Source: Raphanus sativus (Eukaryota; Streptophyta; Magnoliopsida; Brassicales; Brassicaceae). From it: a stretch of 64,000 nt of DNA. This document shows positions 32,892 through 43,619 of the stretch, piece after piece (the stretch's first letter is position 1; each line of letters opens with the position of its first letter). Location: the NCBI RefSeq assembly GCF_000801105.2, contig NC_079514.1, positions 45,946,515 to 46,010,514 on the forward strand, in the 5' to 3' direction. The notes under the pieces are model-generated. The model searched no databases and had not been told where the DNA came from. It worked only from the letters and a program-made list of their open reading frames with translations. A program made the translations under genes and the position numbers.

Positions 32892-33139
32892 CCAAAATTC
32901 ATATACACATAATAATTGATTAATAAGGAAATACATAAAATAGTTACTATAGTTAAAATATTATTTGACAAATATGTTATATAACATATTATTTTGATTT
33001 TTTTTCATCCCATCTCAATATAAGAAATCAAACAATTATACAAAATTAAATTGTGGATCTATCATATTACAAATCGGACAAACACTCATATGAAAGCATG
33101 TTTGTCAATCATTACATTATTGTGTTGTAAATAATTTAT

Positions 33140-33190
33140 GTCTATTTTATTAAAACAAACACACGTGCAAATGCACAGATTAAGCTCTAG
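33140..33190 (+). mobile_element. Helitron 3' terminus, plus strand
   Basis: GTGCAAATGCAC, a 5-bp stem, then AGATTAAGCTCTAG and T. The preceding CATGTTTGTCAATCATTA is shared with 35548-35566, so the copy that starts at 34709 is probably of the same family. The 5' end of this copy is not resolved in the AT-rich DNA of 31.7-33.1 kb. Confidence 0.6.
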
Positions 33191-33825
33191 TTCACTTTTA
33201 AAGGTAGTTACATTTTTCTAGGAGTATGTGATGATAGGGCTGGGAACAAGGCGGTTAGTTGCTATTTTAGGCGTATTTGATACTTGACTTGACTTGCACG
33301 ATTGTATAAAATATAGACTTGTATTTGCCTTGTTTAAAAGAGTACTAGCTCGAATACTAGATCAAAAATGAGTTATTTGCAAGCTACTTGTCTCTCTTTA
33401 CTACTTGCTACTTGCGAGAACTTGTGAATTATTTATGAGTATTTTTAAGTATTTATGAAATATTTACTAAATAATAATCTATTGGAGATGGACACTAAAT
33501 TTTATTTGTGTACTCTAAGAACATAAAAGTTACTTTTAACGAAGTATTTGTGCATATTATAAAGAATTTAAATAAAGAAAACATGAATATTTCGATATAT
33601 AAGAATTGTATACTTCTCAAGATAAGAATAAACAAAACATAAATATTTTGATAGTGAACTAGGTAGTTAAATTTTTTTTAAATATTTGTTACTTGTCTTG
33701 TATTTGTAAGTATCTAAATTTTACTTGTTAATGCTTGAGTTGATGAGTACTTGAGAAAATCAAGATGGAGATGAAACAAGTAACAAATATAAGACGAGCA
33801 CTTTACTCATACTCTATTCATCTTA
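33191..33825. other. AT-rich spacer
   Basis: No gene. Around 33230-33790 short CTTGT/TACTTG-type motifs recur (TACTTGC, GTACTTGA), suggesting an old degenerate repeat. Its last 60 bases recur before the next Helitron start at 34709. Confidence 0.35.
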
Positions 33826-34630
33826 TCTATACTATTATTTGCGAAGTAAAATTTTGGATTCGAGCTCTCACGTTAAAAGTTAGAGTGGTTAATATCGTTT
33901 ATACCCTTAATGAATAAAATATATAATTAACTCCAAAATAAAAACGAATTTAAATGATTAAAAATAATAATAATAATATAATAATAATAAGAAGAATTAT
34001 CTGAAACCTAATATATATTAAAAATTCAAAAATAAAATATGATACAAACACATATATATTGTGTTGTTATCTGAAATTATCTTTTAATAATAAATTAAAC
34101 TAAAATGAAACAGAAAACACATAACTAAAGATTAATCAAGAAAAATTATCAATTTTATATAACTGAAAAGAGAACATTTAGTTTATAATACTATATTCAA
34201 AGCGATTTTCTTTCTCTCACGTTAAAAGTTATAGCGTTTATAATCTTTATTATCCTTAATACATAATTAGATTAGATTTGTTAATATAGAATTACTCACA
34301 AATTTAAAACGAATTTCATTAATTTGATTCTCATCATTATCTACAAAATTATATATTATGTGATCCAATAATATTTACATCAAAATATTTTTAAAATAAA
34401 TATAAATCCATGTATGTAGTTTTATGAATATATGAATATTTTCAAATTGTTTACATAATAAATATTTTTTATTAAAATAAACTTTATTGTATATAAAATT
34501 AATATTTAATTAATTATTAAATATTTCAAAGGCATGAAAATAATTTATTTTAATGGTTCTCGAATTGATAATATATTTATTTAGTAATTTGTAAAATTAT
34601 TAAGCCCGCAACTGCGGGCAAAACACCTAG
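33826..34630 (+). mobile_element. Complete non-autonomous Helitron, 805 bp
   Basis: Starts TCTATACTATTATTTGCGAAG and ends CCCGCAACTGCGGG (6-bp stem) then CAAAACACCTAG. It is flanked by A on the left and T on the right. It has no ORF, and both ends are of the Brassicaceae non-autonomous Helitron type. Confidence 0.8.
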
Positions 34631-34708
34631 TATATAATATAAGACGAAATAAGTAACAAATATAAGACGATAAATTCTCAGACGAACACTTTATTCACTT
34701 CATTTAAA

Positions 34709-35589
34709 TCTATACTATTAAAAGAGAAACATTCTAAAATAATCACTTATAAAAAATTGTTGCACCTACTCATTAATATATTTTTGGTCTTACCCGAATT
34801 TTCATTTTTTTAATCACAATAAGAATACAAAGAATAATCTTAGTACGAATCCGCGAAGGACGATTTTCTGGTGTCTATCCAATGAGGCACCGACGTGTTA
34901 ACATACGAGAAAACACGGTTTCTTGCTCGAGCTTGTCTTGCAAGGAAGTCTGCTTGAGTATTGCTGGATCTGGGTTGGTATACCACTCTTCTGCCTTAGT
35001 AGGACGGCCACAGAGCTTGAAATTCATTGAGCTCAGCTGCAAAAGCTGGTCAATCTTCCGGGTTTGCAATCATTTTTACCAACCCAAATTTTCTCTAACT
35101 ATACCCTATCTATTGAGATAATTTTCTAATTTGTTGTTTAATTAAATTTTCTAGCGTAACATGCGGAATATTTGGTTTCCTTAAATACACATACTCATTA
35201 TTTTGGACTAAACATGTGGAAAATATTACAAATTTAATTTTTTGATATATTAAATATGACATATTACGCTGAATATGGTCGTAAACAATAACGATTAAAA
35301 AATATTAATTTACATCACTATCACTATGTACCATAGCACATCACGTAATATGTACATAGATTAACATATAATTCACATGATAGTGAAATCAAGTTTTCAT
35401 GCAATCTCAATTATGAACATTGATCTTAAGTTGAAGCTCGTGTAATAATTTTTTTTAACACCTCAACATGTTACTATGAATATGCCTAAACCAAATTATT
35501 TTTATGTGCTATTCTGTTGTATATACATCATTATGTATTAATTTAAACATGTTTGTCAATCATTAATGCATGATTTATTTTACTAAATA
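34709..35589 (+). mobile_element. Second Helitron, 5' end present, 3' end lost
   Basis: Begins TCTATACTATTAAAAGAG after a flank like that of the 33826 copy. It contains a LINE piece (34805-35081) and runs to the point where a minus-strand Helitron end begins at 35590. CATGTTTGTCAATCATTA near 35548 suggests the same family as the copy ending at 33190. Confidence 0.6.
34805..35081 (-). mobile_element. Short 5'-truncated LINE fragment
   Basis: Minus-strand frames give LARQARARNR- and VPHWIDTRKSSFAD-like pieces of a plant LINE RNase H C-terminus. The end reads TTCTTATTGTGATT followed by seven A. The flanks ACCCGAATTTTCA (34792-34804) and ACCCAAATTTTCT (35082-35094) match at 11 of 13 positions, a likely target duplication. 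Confidence 0.6.
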
Positions 35590-35640
35590 CTAGGATAAGA
35601 CCTGCGCCTTGCGCATGGTGAGATATGCATAAAATAAAGT
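35590..35640 (-). mobile_element. Helitron 3' terminus, minus strand
   Basis: On the minus strand TGCGCAAGGCGCA forms a 5-bp hairpin, followed by GGTCTTATCCTAG and T. The body extends rightward, toward the F-box-like pseudogene, but its 5' end was not found. Confidence 0.6.
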
Positions 35641-35858
35641 TCTAAATCGTTGTTTGCAGGATGTGTTAATAATAATATGAATAATATAAGAGATTATAAT
35701 GTAATGGTGTGATGAATAAAATTTAAAATTGATATAAACAATAGAATAGTGACTTTGATTGGGCATGTAGTTTCACTGATTTTAAAATTGATCTAACACC
35801 AAGTTTCTGTTGTTTCATTATTGTTATAAGCAAGACTCAACAAACTATTTAGCTTCCC

Positions 35859-36352
35859 ATGGATGATGCATTCTACATGAAGATGACATTAGAACATATA
35901 TTATACAAACTTGCCAATGAAAGGTTAGCTCCACACTTACTAAGTAGTATAATCTTGAGGCTACTGAACAAATATTTTTTTTTTAGTTTTTACAACAGTC
36001 TCTTAAAACATATAGAAAACACACTGCCAAAATCATATTTCTTGCCCTTAATTAAAGGTATGTATCTCTACGGTCTTTTACTGCTAGCACGGAGTTACTA
36101 TCCAAAAGGTAAAAATATTTGGATAAACTCAAGTGGAAGTTAGATATATCAACGACTGATCATTGCTGGACCGTCATCAAAAACTCACTAATCGACATCC
36201 CGCGCATTATGAAGCCTGAGTACTATGTAAATATGATGAACATTAAGCCACAAGGCCATTGCGATCCGGATAACATGGTCAAATTATGCGATCATTGTTA
36301 CTGTTTCAAAAGGCTCAAACAATTTGTCCAATTCGCAAGAAATAAAGATTAA
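35859..36352 (+). pseudogene. F-box-like (At2g35280/At1g67623-type) pseudogene fragment
   Basis: Two overlapping frames make one broken coding stretch. The first (35859-36143) includes LPKSYFLPLIKGMYLYGLLL and ARSYYPKGK. The second (from about 36119) includes STTDHCWTVIKNSLIDI, KPQGHCDPDNMVKLCDHC and FKRLKQFVQF. The order, an LYLYGxLL block, a TTDxCW block and a C-terminal CDxCYxxK motif, is what I remember from a large Brassicaceae family annotated as F-box proteins. The F-box itself is absent, and a frameshift lies at about 36115. It may have been carried in by the adjacent Helitron. Confidence 0.45.
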
Positions 36353-38295
36353 CTGATTGTGAAAGGGATTAATAAGAAAGGCAACTCATCATCTTTTGGT
36401 AACCTTTATTAAAAAATAAAAAACCAGAGAATTATTCAAATAAAAATCAAGTGGAAGTAAATATAAAATGTAAAACGAAGCATATTTTAGATGAACTCAC
36501 ACTAGAATCAACCAAAACCAATTTGATAGTTTCACCAGCCTGAGCAGAATGTTGCTTCCATTTGCGAACTATCTTCACCTCAAAAACCGGCCATTGTTTA
36601 TCGTTTTATTGTTTCTGAATTGCTCTTTTGCGAGATTGAATTTAGAGAGAAATGAGACATTAATATAGCACACTAAAAACTTAGGTTCCAAGGCGAGCAA
36701 ATCTCGATTTTTCGAAATATTAGCTTGCCAACATAACCAAATCAATTTAAATGTCCTGATTAACCGTAGTTTCCTTGACGCCAAATCAATTTAAGTGTCG
36801 TAATTACTGGCGTAGTAAAAGGGATATCTCTACAGCCATATTTCACCATGAGCAATAAATATTTAATTTCCATATACTATACACCATCCTAACGTGATAG
36901 TACCGTTATATATATATATATATATATATATGACAACAATCAATAACAGCTATATTGCATCTTTCCTTTTACATAATAATCAATCATTGTATATATATAT
37001 GGCAACGATCAATAATTGTGACATCTGCTTCTTTCCTTTAAAAATTTCGATTCTAATGTCACGGTACTAACTTTGATGTATATGAAAATATTAACGTGGA
37101 ACCACAGTGACATTTGATTGTAATTTCTCTAGTGAATTAAGGGTGTTTATATATTTGAGCTGAGACTGAATATGAGGCCGCCACGTCAGCATGGCACTCA
37201 TGTGAATAACATACAACTTTAAGGTTAGTCTTCGAAAATATTCCTCGATTAATAAGAAAGGGATATGAATATATGCTTTCATCAAAAAAATGCGGAAAAA
37301 ATTCATTAATGTGTTTATATGACTCTTAATCTAAAATTGCAAATGTAATTAATCCTATTATATATGTTTTCTAATATTCTTTTTCAATAAAAACATGTAA
37401 CTTAACAAATTTATAACAACCATTTTAAATCTGTAAAATTTTAATATATTACCAAAATAATGTCAAATATTATTTAATGCAAAAATCATCTGATAAAATA
37501 GCTTCTTAAATATAAAATGTACTTTTTATTTTTAAATTGTATACAACAAACTTTTCAAACATTTAGAATATGAATATACACCTCAAATATATTGTAAAAC
37601 TTTTGTTATTTGTAACTGTTTATAAAATGATTCCTTGAATATAATTTTTTCTGCATTATATTTTTTAAATTTTAATAAAATATTGAAAATATAAAAACGC
37701 AGGGAACAAATATCATTATGTTTCCATAATAAACCTTGAAATTAAATACTTTTTTTAACAAAAGCCTTCAAAACGGTTAATGATGTTAAGATAAACAAAA
37801 TAATAGTCTGTTAACGTCGTTATTAACTTCATCTCCTTTTGATAAAACATGTGACTTATTGTAGTTACTTATATTTTTAACAAACTATTTTTTATTTTAT
37901 TCATAAGCCGTCGTAATTGTTTGTGAAAGAAAATATTAGAAAACCTAAGAGAAAACAAATAAGCGAGAAAGAGATCGTGTTATACACAACATGGAGTAAG
38001 ATAGTTATAATATTTTAAATCTTCTTATTCCAGATTTACGAGTCCATCATGTATCGTGTCTTCTTCAATTGTTTTTATATTTGCTGAAATTCCCAAAAGC
38101 TTTATGTTCACAATTTCAATTATGTTTCTGTAAAAATGATACGTTATTTGAAGGAACCGCATGAAACACAAGGACCTGAAAGTCATCATTCGAAGGTGAC
38201 GTTGCTTCTCTTCGGAATTTCTTTGAATCCTAGAAAGGAACCTACGTCAAACGCTCTCGTCTCTTCATCCTATGGTTTTTTCTCTTTGCTTCCCT
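36353..38295. other. AT-rich intergenic DNA
   Basis: No gene is recognised. It includes an (AT)n microsatellite at 36907-36932 and a few short open frames without motifs. Confidence 0.5.
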
Positions 38296-38388
38296 TCATC
38301 TTGTGCTGTGACAAAAAAACGATGATGAAATTGCAATACCGTAGGCAAAAAGAATGATCAGATACAACATTGACTTCAAAGAAGCCAT
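38296..38388 (-). other. Possible remnant of a small secreted-peptide gene
   Basis: An ATG at 38388 (minus) opens MASLKSMLYLIILFAYGIAI, then SSSFFCHSTR and a stop. It looks like a signal peptide. About 40 bases downstream another frame reads DEETRAFDVGSFLGFKEIPK. A single-frame secreted peptide that has since suffered a frameshift would explain both, but I cannot name a family and chance is possible. Confidence 0.25.
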
Positions 38389-39646
38389 CTTCTTCTTCGT
38401 CGTTCCTAAGAATTTCTCTTAGAGGTATTTTATGATTTTGTTTCAGAACATATACGATAATTCTAATAAAAATATAGATAATTGCAACAAAGCACATGCA
38501 TTTTTCAAAAGGATACTGAATTAATAACAACGTTAACAAAGTTTATTATTCAGTTTATCTTAATATTACATAAAAACACGTTAGTCATTTTGAAAGTTTT
38601 TGTTAAGAATATCTTTAATTTCACGGTTTATTATGGAAACATAAAATTTGGAGGTTTAAAGTGGAAGTACTTGCCACTTAGAAGGTTTCTCATAGGATTT
38701 TCTCTTAAGATATATGAAAACATATTGCCTGGTTTGTTCTTATACATGGATAAACATATACGTGGATTTCACTAGAAACAGACGACTTATTAATTCACCC
38801 TTTTTATTCCATTTGATCTATCAAAAAACAAAGGAGTTTTTGTAAAAATGATTCAAAACAAAAAAAATCAAATGCAAAAATACTCCATAATTTTTTGTAA
38901 CTTTCATTTATTCTATTTATAATAGAAATTCAAAGTATTTATGAAAATACCACTATTATTATTATTTTTTCTTTTCGAAAATGTTTGTTTTACTTAATCA
39001 TTCTCGTCTTCTTCTTTTATTTACAACATTGCTATTATCATCAATACATTAACCACCATGAACAATCAAATTCAAGTTTTAAATGCACCTAAAATCAATA
39101 TATACATCTTCATATTCTTATTTTTTACACACAAACAATTTTATTTTCAATTCCCCTCTTATTTCATTCCGAAATCTCAACTTTATGATTTCAAAATTTA
39201 AAAGATTATTAGAGTTACTCAAGTTCATGGTTCTTGGTCAAGAAAAAATAGTTAACTTTCTTTAAGAAGTGATGTGTACTTGGAGAAGATAAACATGAAC
39301 CTCACTAGATCTAAGAATGATTTTTGAATTTTTTTGCAGATATGTTTGCTAAGAAAAATTACACATAAGTCTTTTGTTCAATACATTGTTTTGTTTTGCA
39401 ATTGACTTTCAGTATGTTTTTTAGAGACAACTTCTTTAGAAGCTTTCCAAATTTTCTTTGTTAACAAAAAAAACTAGAAGACTTCCCTGGAAGTCTTTTA
39501 CGGATAAGCATGTTAGTTTTTCAATTGACCGAATTGTGTCAGAATCTGATTTTGTATAGAGATTTTCAGGGAAGTCTTCCGACAAAAAAATTTCAGGAAA
39601 GTCTTCTTAACTATCGATGGAAGTCTTTTCAAAAGTCGAATTTTTA
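38389..39646. other. AT-rich spacer with palindromic GAAGTCTTCC motifs
   Basis: No gene. From about 39474 to 39630 the motif recurs as AAGACTTCCCTGGAAGTCTT (itself an inverted repeat), GGGAAGTCTTCC, GGAAAGTCTTC and GGAAGTCTTTT. Confidence 0.45.
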
Positions 39647-39973
39647 TGTGACAACCCGTCATGTCCATCGGACCCCTGGCTCACAGCCCTACAAGGCACC
39701 GACCCCAACCCCTCCATTATGAGTTCTCACTAACTCCATAATTAGGTTGTTGATGAGGCTCGAATCCAGGACCCCACAGGACAAGCTCACTCACACGCTA
39801 TCGCGAATCACTTCCCGATAGGTCACCCATCCTTCCACTACTCTAGCTCAAGCACATTTAACTCTAGAGTTCTTTCAGGATGTGCTCCGGAAAAGATAAG
39901 TCAACTTTGGTGACATAGGTAGCCAAATCAATTTTCTTAAGCCTTTTCACATATCACAATTTGTGATGTTACA
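39647..39973 (-). repeat. Cassandra-2 3' LTR with 5S rRNA-like segment
   Basis: The 5S-like part is about 39805-39872; GGATGGGTGACC matches the plant 5S C box perfectly. The right half of the LTR differs strongly from the 18510 copy, so this is a different Cassandra subfamily. Confidence 0.8.
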
Positions 39974-40177
39974 ATTCACCCCCTCTCAAAGAACGCAACG
40001 TCCTCGTTGCGCCCCACGACAAGTCTCAAGACGCCTCTCGGGTCAGAACTGAGACGGCTAACCAGCTCGGATACCACTTATAACGCCCCGACCGCCCAAG
40101 CTAATGGGTCACCCACGCCCGCTCTCTCGGGCCGTGGGCCGCATCCCATCCTACGATCGGTCGTTAATTTTCCAAAG
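39647..40177 (-). mobile_element. Second Cassandra element, 5' truncated
   Basis: On the minus strand a partial 5' LTR (about 40177-40079) is followed by TGGTATCCGAGC (40076-40065), a mutated tRNA-Met site. Then come about 90 bases of interior, a polypurine tract TTTGAGAGGGGGTGAAT and a full 3' LTR (39973-39647, TGTAACATC to TTGTCACA). The interior is nearly the same as in the 18510 copy (CAACGAGGACGTTGCGTTCT). The LTR holds the 5S-like GAGTTAAATGTGCTTGAGCT and AAGGATGGGTGACCT. Confidence 0.85.
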
Positions 40178-42560
40178 GCCTGTGTTGCGTACCTATCAGA
40201 ACAGAATTGTTAAGCTTTGCTTAAAATATTGTTGTAGTTTCTTCTTCGATGGGGAAATCGTGAACACAAAAGCTGGCACTTGTGATCTTCTAGTCTTTGC
40301 ATGAAATATGTATTGTTCCCAAAGGTGAATAACCTGTTGGCTGAGATCTCGGTTGCCGAAATATTATGGCGGTGACTCGAAATAATTCTTGTCCTTCTAA
40401 GAACATTTGTCTCCGAACAAAAGATGATGGTCGGGTCCTTGTATGTTCCCCCTTTCCATGTGTGTTTGTGGGGATATGACGTGGTCTTACCGTGATTTAT
40501 TAATGTTACCTGGTTGATCATGCCAATAGTCTTATGATTGTCTCAAATATTAAGCCATGCATGTATAAGTTTGAACGAATTCAGACTGTGAAACTGCGAA
40601 TAGCTCATTAAATCAGTTATAGTTTGTTTGATGGTAACTACTACTCGGATAACCGTAGTAATTCTATAGCTTATACATGCAAAAATCCCGACTTTTGGAA
40701 TAGATGCATTTATTAGATAAAAAGTCGACACGGACTCTGCCCGTTCCTCTGATGATTCATGATAACTCGACGGATCACATGGCCTTAGTGCTGGCGATGC
40801 ATCAGTTTAACCAATACGTATAAGTTGCAATATGTGCAGTGGAGGAAACAAATCAAGAGAGAGGAGAGAAAATTTTTTTCTCTCTATAGGTTTTCCCTGC
40901 CCCGCCGTAAACCCCTGGCTTCGTTGTACTTAATTTTATGCTCAAAGGTCGTGTAAATTTCAAGGTTTTGTAGAGTCGTTTCTTAGAAAACAGTTTCTTG
41001 GAGAGCAGCGGAGCAGAGGTACTCTGCTGAGATCTTCTTCTCCTTGTTTCGAGCTTAAGCTACCATGGTAAACTTTTATGTTGCAGCTTGATCTCTACCT
41101 ATTGTATCTTTGTGGGTTGAATGCCTAGGGCTCTTTGAGGACAGCCCGATGTGTTCCCTTCAGGTCACAATGTAAGAGATTTGCTGTCGCTGGGATTCAC
41201 CTGTTGTTGAGAGGCTTATGGCTTCTCATGTTCTCTTAGCCAGGGGCAGACCCAAGAAGGGTTTGGGTGTGGCAAGTGTCTCACACTGATTTTTATTTTC
41301 CTTTCAGTAACTAACATAAAATTTATGAAACAACCCCTGTTTTATATATGATTTATATTGCATACCCCATACTGAATCAATTGATGGATCCGCCCCTGGT
41401 CTTAGGTAGCCCTTCGCTAATTACTGAGATGTTTCATTTGGTAACTCGGTGATTTCACTTATCTTTCAGGTCGCGTATCCGGATTTAAGAGCATTTATTC
41501 TGCCTGTGCTTCACCTCGGGTTTCATACGCTTCATTGCTTGTTTTGATATTGGTGGTTGTCCTTAAGTGAATTTCTTGAGTGTTTTTTTTGGTATTGTTT
41601 TCAACGAAGTCTTCCTCTACTTGCACCGGATTGGGTTTTCTCATGCCCTCTGTCGTGGCAGCTTGAGAGCACCCTCGGGTTAGTCTTCTGGAAAATCGAC
41701 TCCTATTAACCTGCTCCTCGTTTTCCTTTGGCTTAGCTTGGGTACTACGAAAGTGCGTATGCAATAAAAAAATTGTTTTTTTTTTTTTTTGCTAAATATA
41801 AAAAATTGTTGCTCGTTGCAGTATTATAATTTTATGTTCAGTTCAGTTGTGAACATGCTTAGGACTTATTTTGTTTTTTGGGGTTTTTTAACTTTTTCCC
41901 GTCCCTTAGGATTCAGTCTGACTTTCGAGCAAATGAGATTACAAATAGAATGTAATCAAACCTTCATTACCAGTGAATGATATTTACATTTTAGGGGAAA
42001 ATATGTGCAAATGAAATGATATTTTACATTTTTAGGGGAAAATATGTGCATTGGATCATTAGTTGAGCTACGTTGTTCTCAAATCTAATTCTAATCAACG
42101 CGTTAAGATTATTTTGGTTACTGATATAGCCATTAATTATAAGGCCAAGTTGCTACCGAAGGCTTTTCCAGAAGATCTGGCCTTGGAAATTGGAGTATGA
42201 CATAAATGTTCGAGATTCTCACTCCGCTTAATAAAATGTCTTTGCTCTGACTTGAAGCTTTTTTGCTTAAGCCCCAAGAATTGTTACCTGTGTGCCTTCT
42301 TAATGCAACTAATCGGTAACGTGGAGCAGAAGTATGTTGCACATGATTGGAATAGCACATGTGCAATTGAAAGAAGAGGAAAAACGGCAATGAATGAATT
42401 GTAATGTCATTATGTGCACTTAGAATGTGGCGGTAGGTTTTTTTTACCCACGTGTGTAAATATTAATGTTAATTGTTAGTTCAATTTGTATCAATACTAT
42501 AGCATATATTTTACCAAAAAAATACTATAGCATATATTTAGCTTTTTAACCTAACATATA
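40178..42560. other. Intergenic DNA of unknown origin with a hAT-type MITE
   Basis: Moderately GC-balanced DNA, unlike the AT-rich spacers, so probably old transposon sequence, but no domain is recognisable. A minus-strand 89-codon frame (41495-41764) is hydrophilic and unplaced. A short T run at about 41777 with flanking ATAAAAAAATTGTT repeats is noted in the findings. Confidence 0.4.
41241..41398. mobile_element. hAT-type MITE, 158 bp
   Basis: Ends are CAGGGGCAGACCC and, inverted, CAGGGGCGGATCC, the typical plant hAT CAGGGGCGGA terminus. The 8-bp flanks CTCTTAGC and GTCTTAGG agree at the six inner positions, fitting an 8-bp target duplication. It has no ORF. Confidence 0.85.
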
Positions 42561-42798
42561 CTCCATCCGTTTCGAATTATTTGTCGTTCTAGAGAAAATT
42601 TTTTGTTTCAAAATAAGTGTCGCTTTCGGTTTTCAATGCAAAATTTATTGGTAATATTCTCTATTCTATTTTTTATTGGTTAATATATGGTTAGGTGTAT
42701 TGATAATAGTGTTTTTATTTTGAAAATATGTAAAATTAAATATTTTCTTAATCTGTGTGCATGAGGTTAGACCAACAAGTAATATAAAACGGAGGGAG
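42561..42798. mobile_element. Stowaway-type MITE, 238 bp
   Basis: Terminal inverted repeats CTCCATCCGTTTC and, at the right end, the complement of ACGGAGGGAG, flanked by TA (42559-42560 and 42799-42800). This is the Tc1/mariner Stowaway signature. Lies about 0.8 kb upstream of BGAL2. Confidence 0.92.
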
Positions 42799-43619
42799 TA
42801 TAGTTTTCCATCAATAAATTTTTATTGCAGATTTGAAAGGCAACTCCTCTCAGTTTTCTCGTATAAATATGTCCTGCTTTATATGATCCATTCACAACTT
42901 CTATGTATTTTATAAAAGAAAAATATTGTATTGGATTTACTTGGTAGCCTACATAGAGTCAAGGACCACACAACTTGCTATATGTATCCATTTTTTCTTA
43001 CTCGATTAAAACATGTTTTTCTTCGTATCCATCGAAGGTAAATGTATCGTATTATTTTCCTCACTGTCGTATTTTTCTCCAACTCTGTAATAAGCAATGA
43101 GTAGCAATCTGATGTGGTCAAACTATATTCGTAGATCGCATCTTCATTATATGGATATATAATATTAACAATTTGACATATTGGAGTCATTATGACATTA
43201 AGAAGTGGAATTAACCACTTTTATTACATCATTTTCCCGTGACCAAAAAAGAAAAATATTACTTAGCAAAACAAAGATTATATATGGTAGGTGATATTGA
43301 AAAGTCGAAGCAAAAGAAGAAAAAAAGATAAATATACAAGGCTTAATACTACTGTATAGAATTTGATAAAATTAAAACGGAGAAAAAAAAAATCTCAACT
43401 GGTAGGGCAGAACGCAGAAGGTTTTAAAGTCATCCGCTCAAAAAGCAGAGAATGGCCCCATAATTTTTTTTCTCATTTTCATATGCATTCATTATCTATA
43501 AGTACAGTAGGATAAGTGTCAGGCTCTACATATAATCTTTATGCCATCATTCATTCAAATCCCAATAGCTCAGCGAATCTTCTTTACCAGTTTCTAAAAG
43601 TAAACTAAGAAGTAGGAAA
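42799..43619 (+). promoter_or_regulatory. BGAL2 upstream region
   Basis: AT-rich with no other gene. A likely TATA region is TATCTATAAGTACAG (about 43493-43507), giving a leader of about 90 bases before the ATG at 43620. No specific regulatory site can be supported. Confidence 0.4.

Noticed and set aside
32777..32971. 64-codon ORF across the (AT)n repeat
   Set aside because: The reading is mostly Tyr-Ile repeats made by the microsatellite.
41495..41764. 89-codon minus-strand ORF as a host gene
   Set aside because: No motif, no splice context and unplaced in any family; kept only as unknown intergenic DNA.
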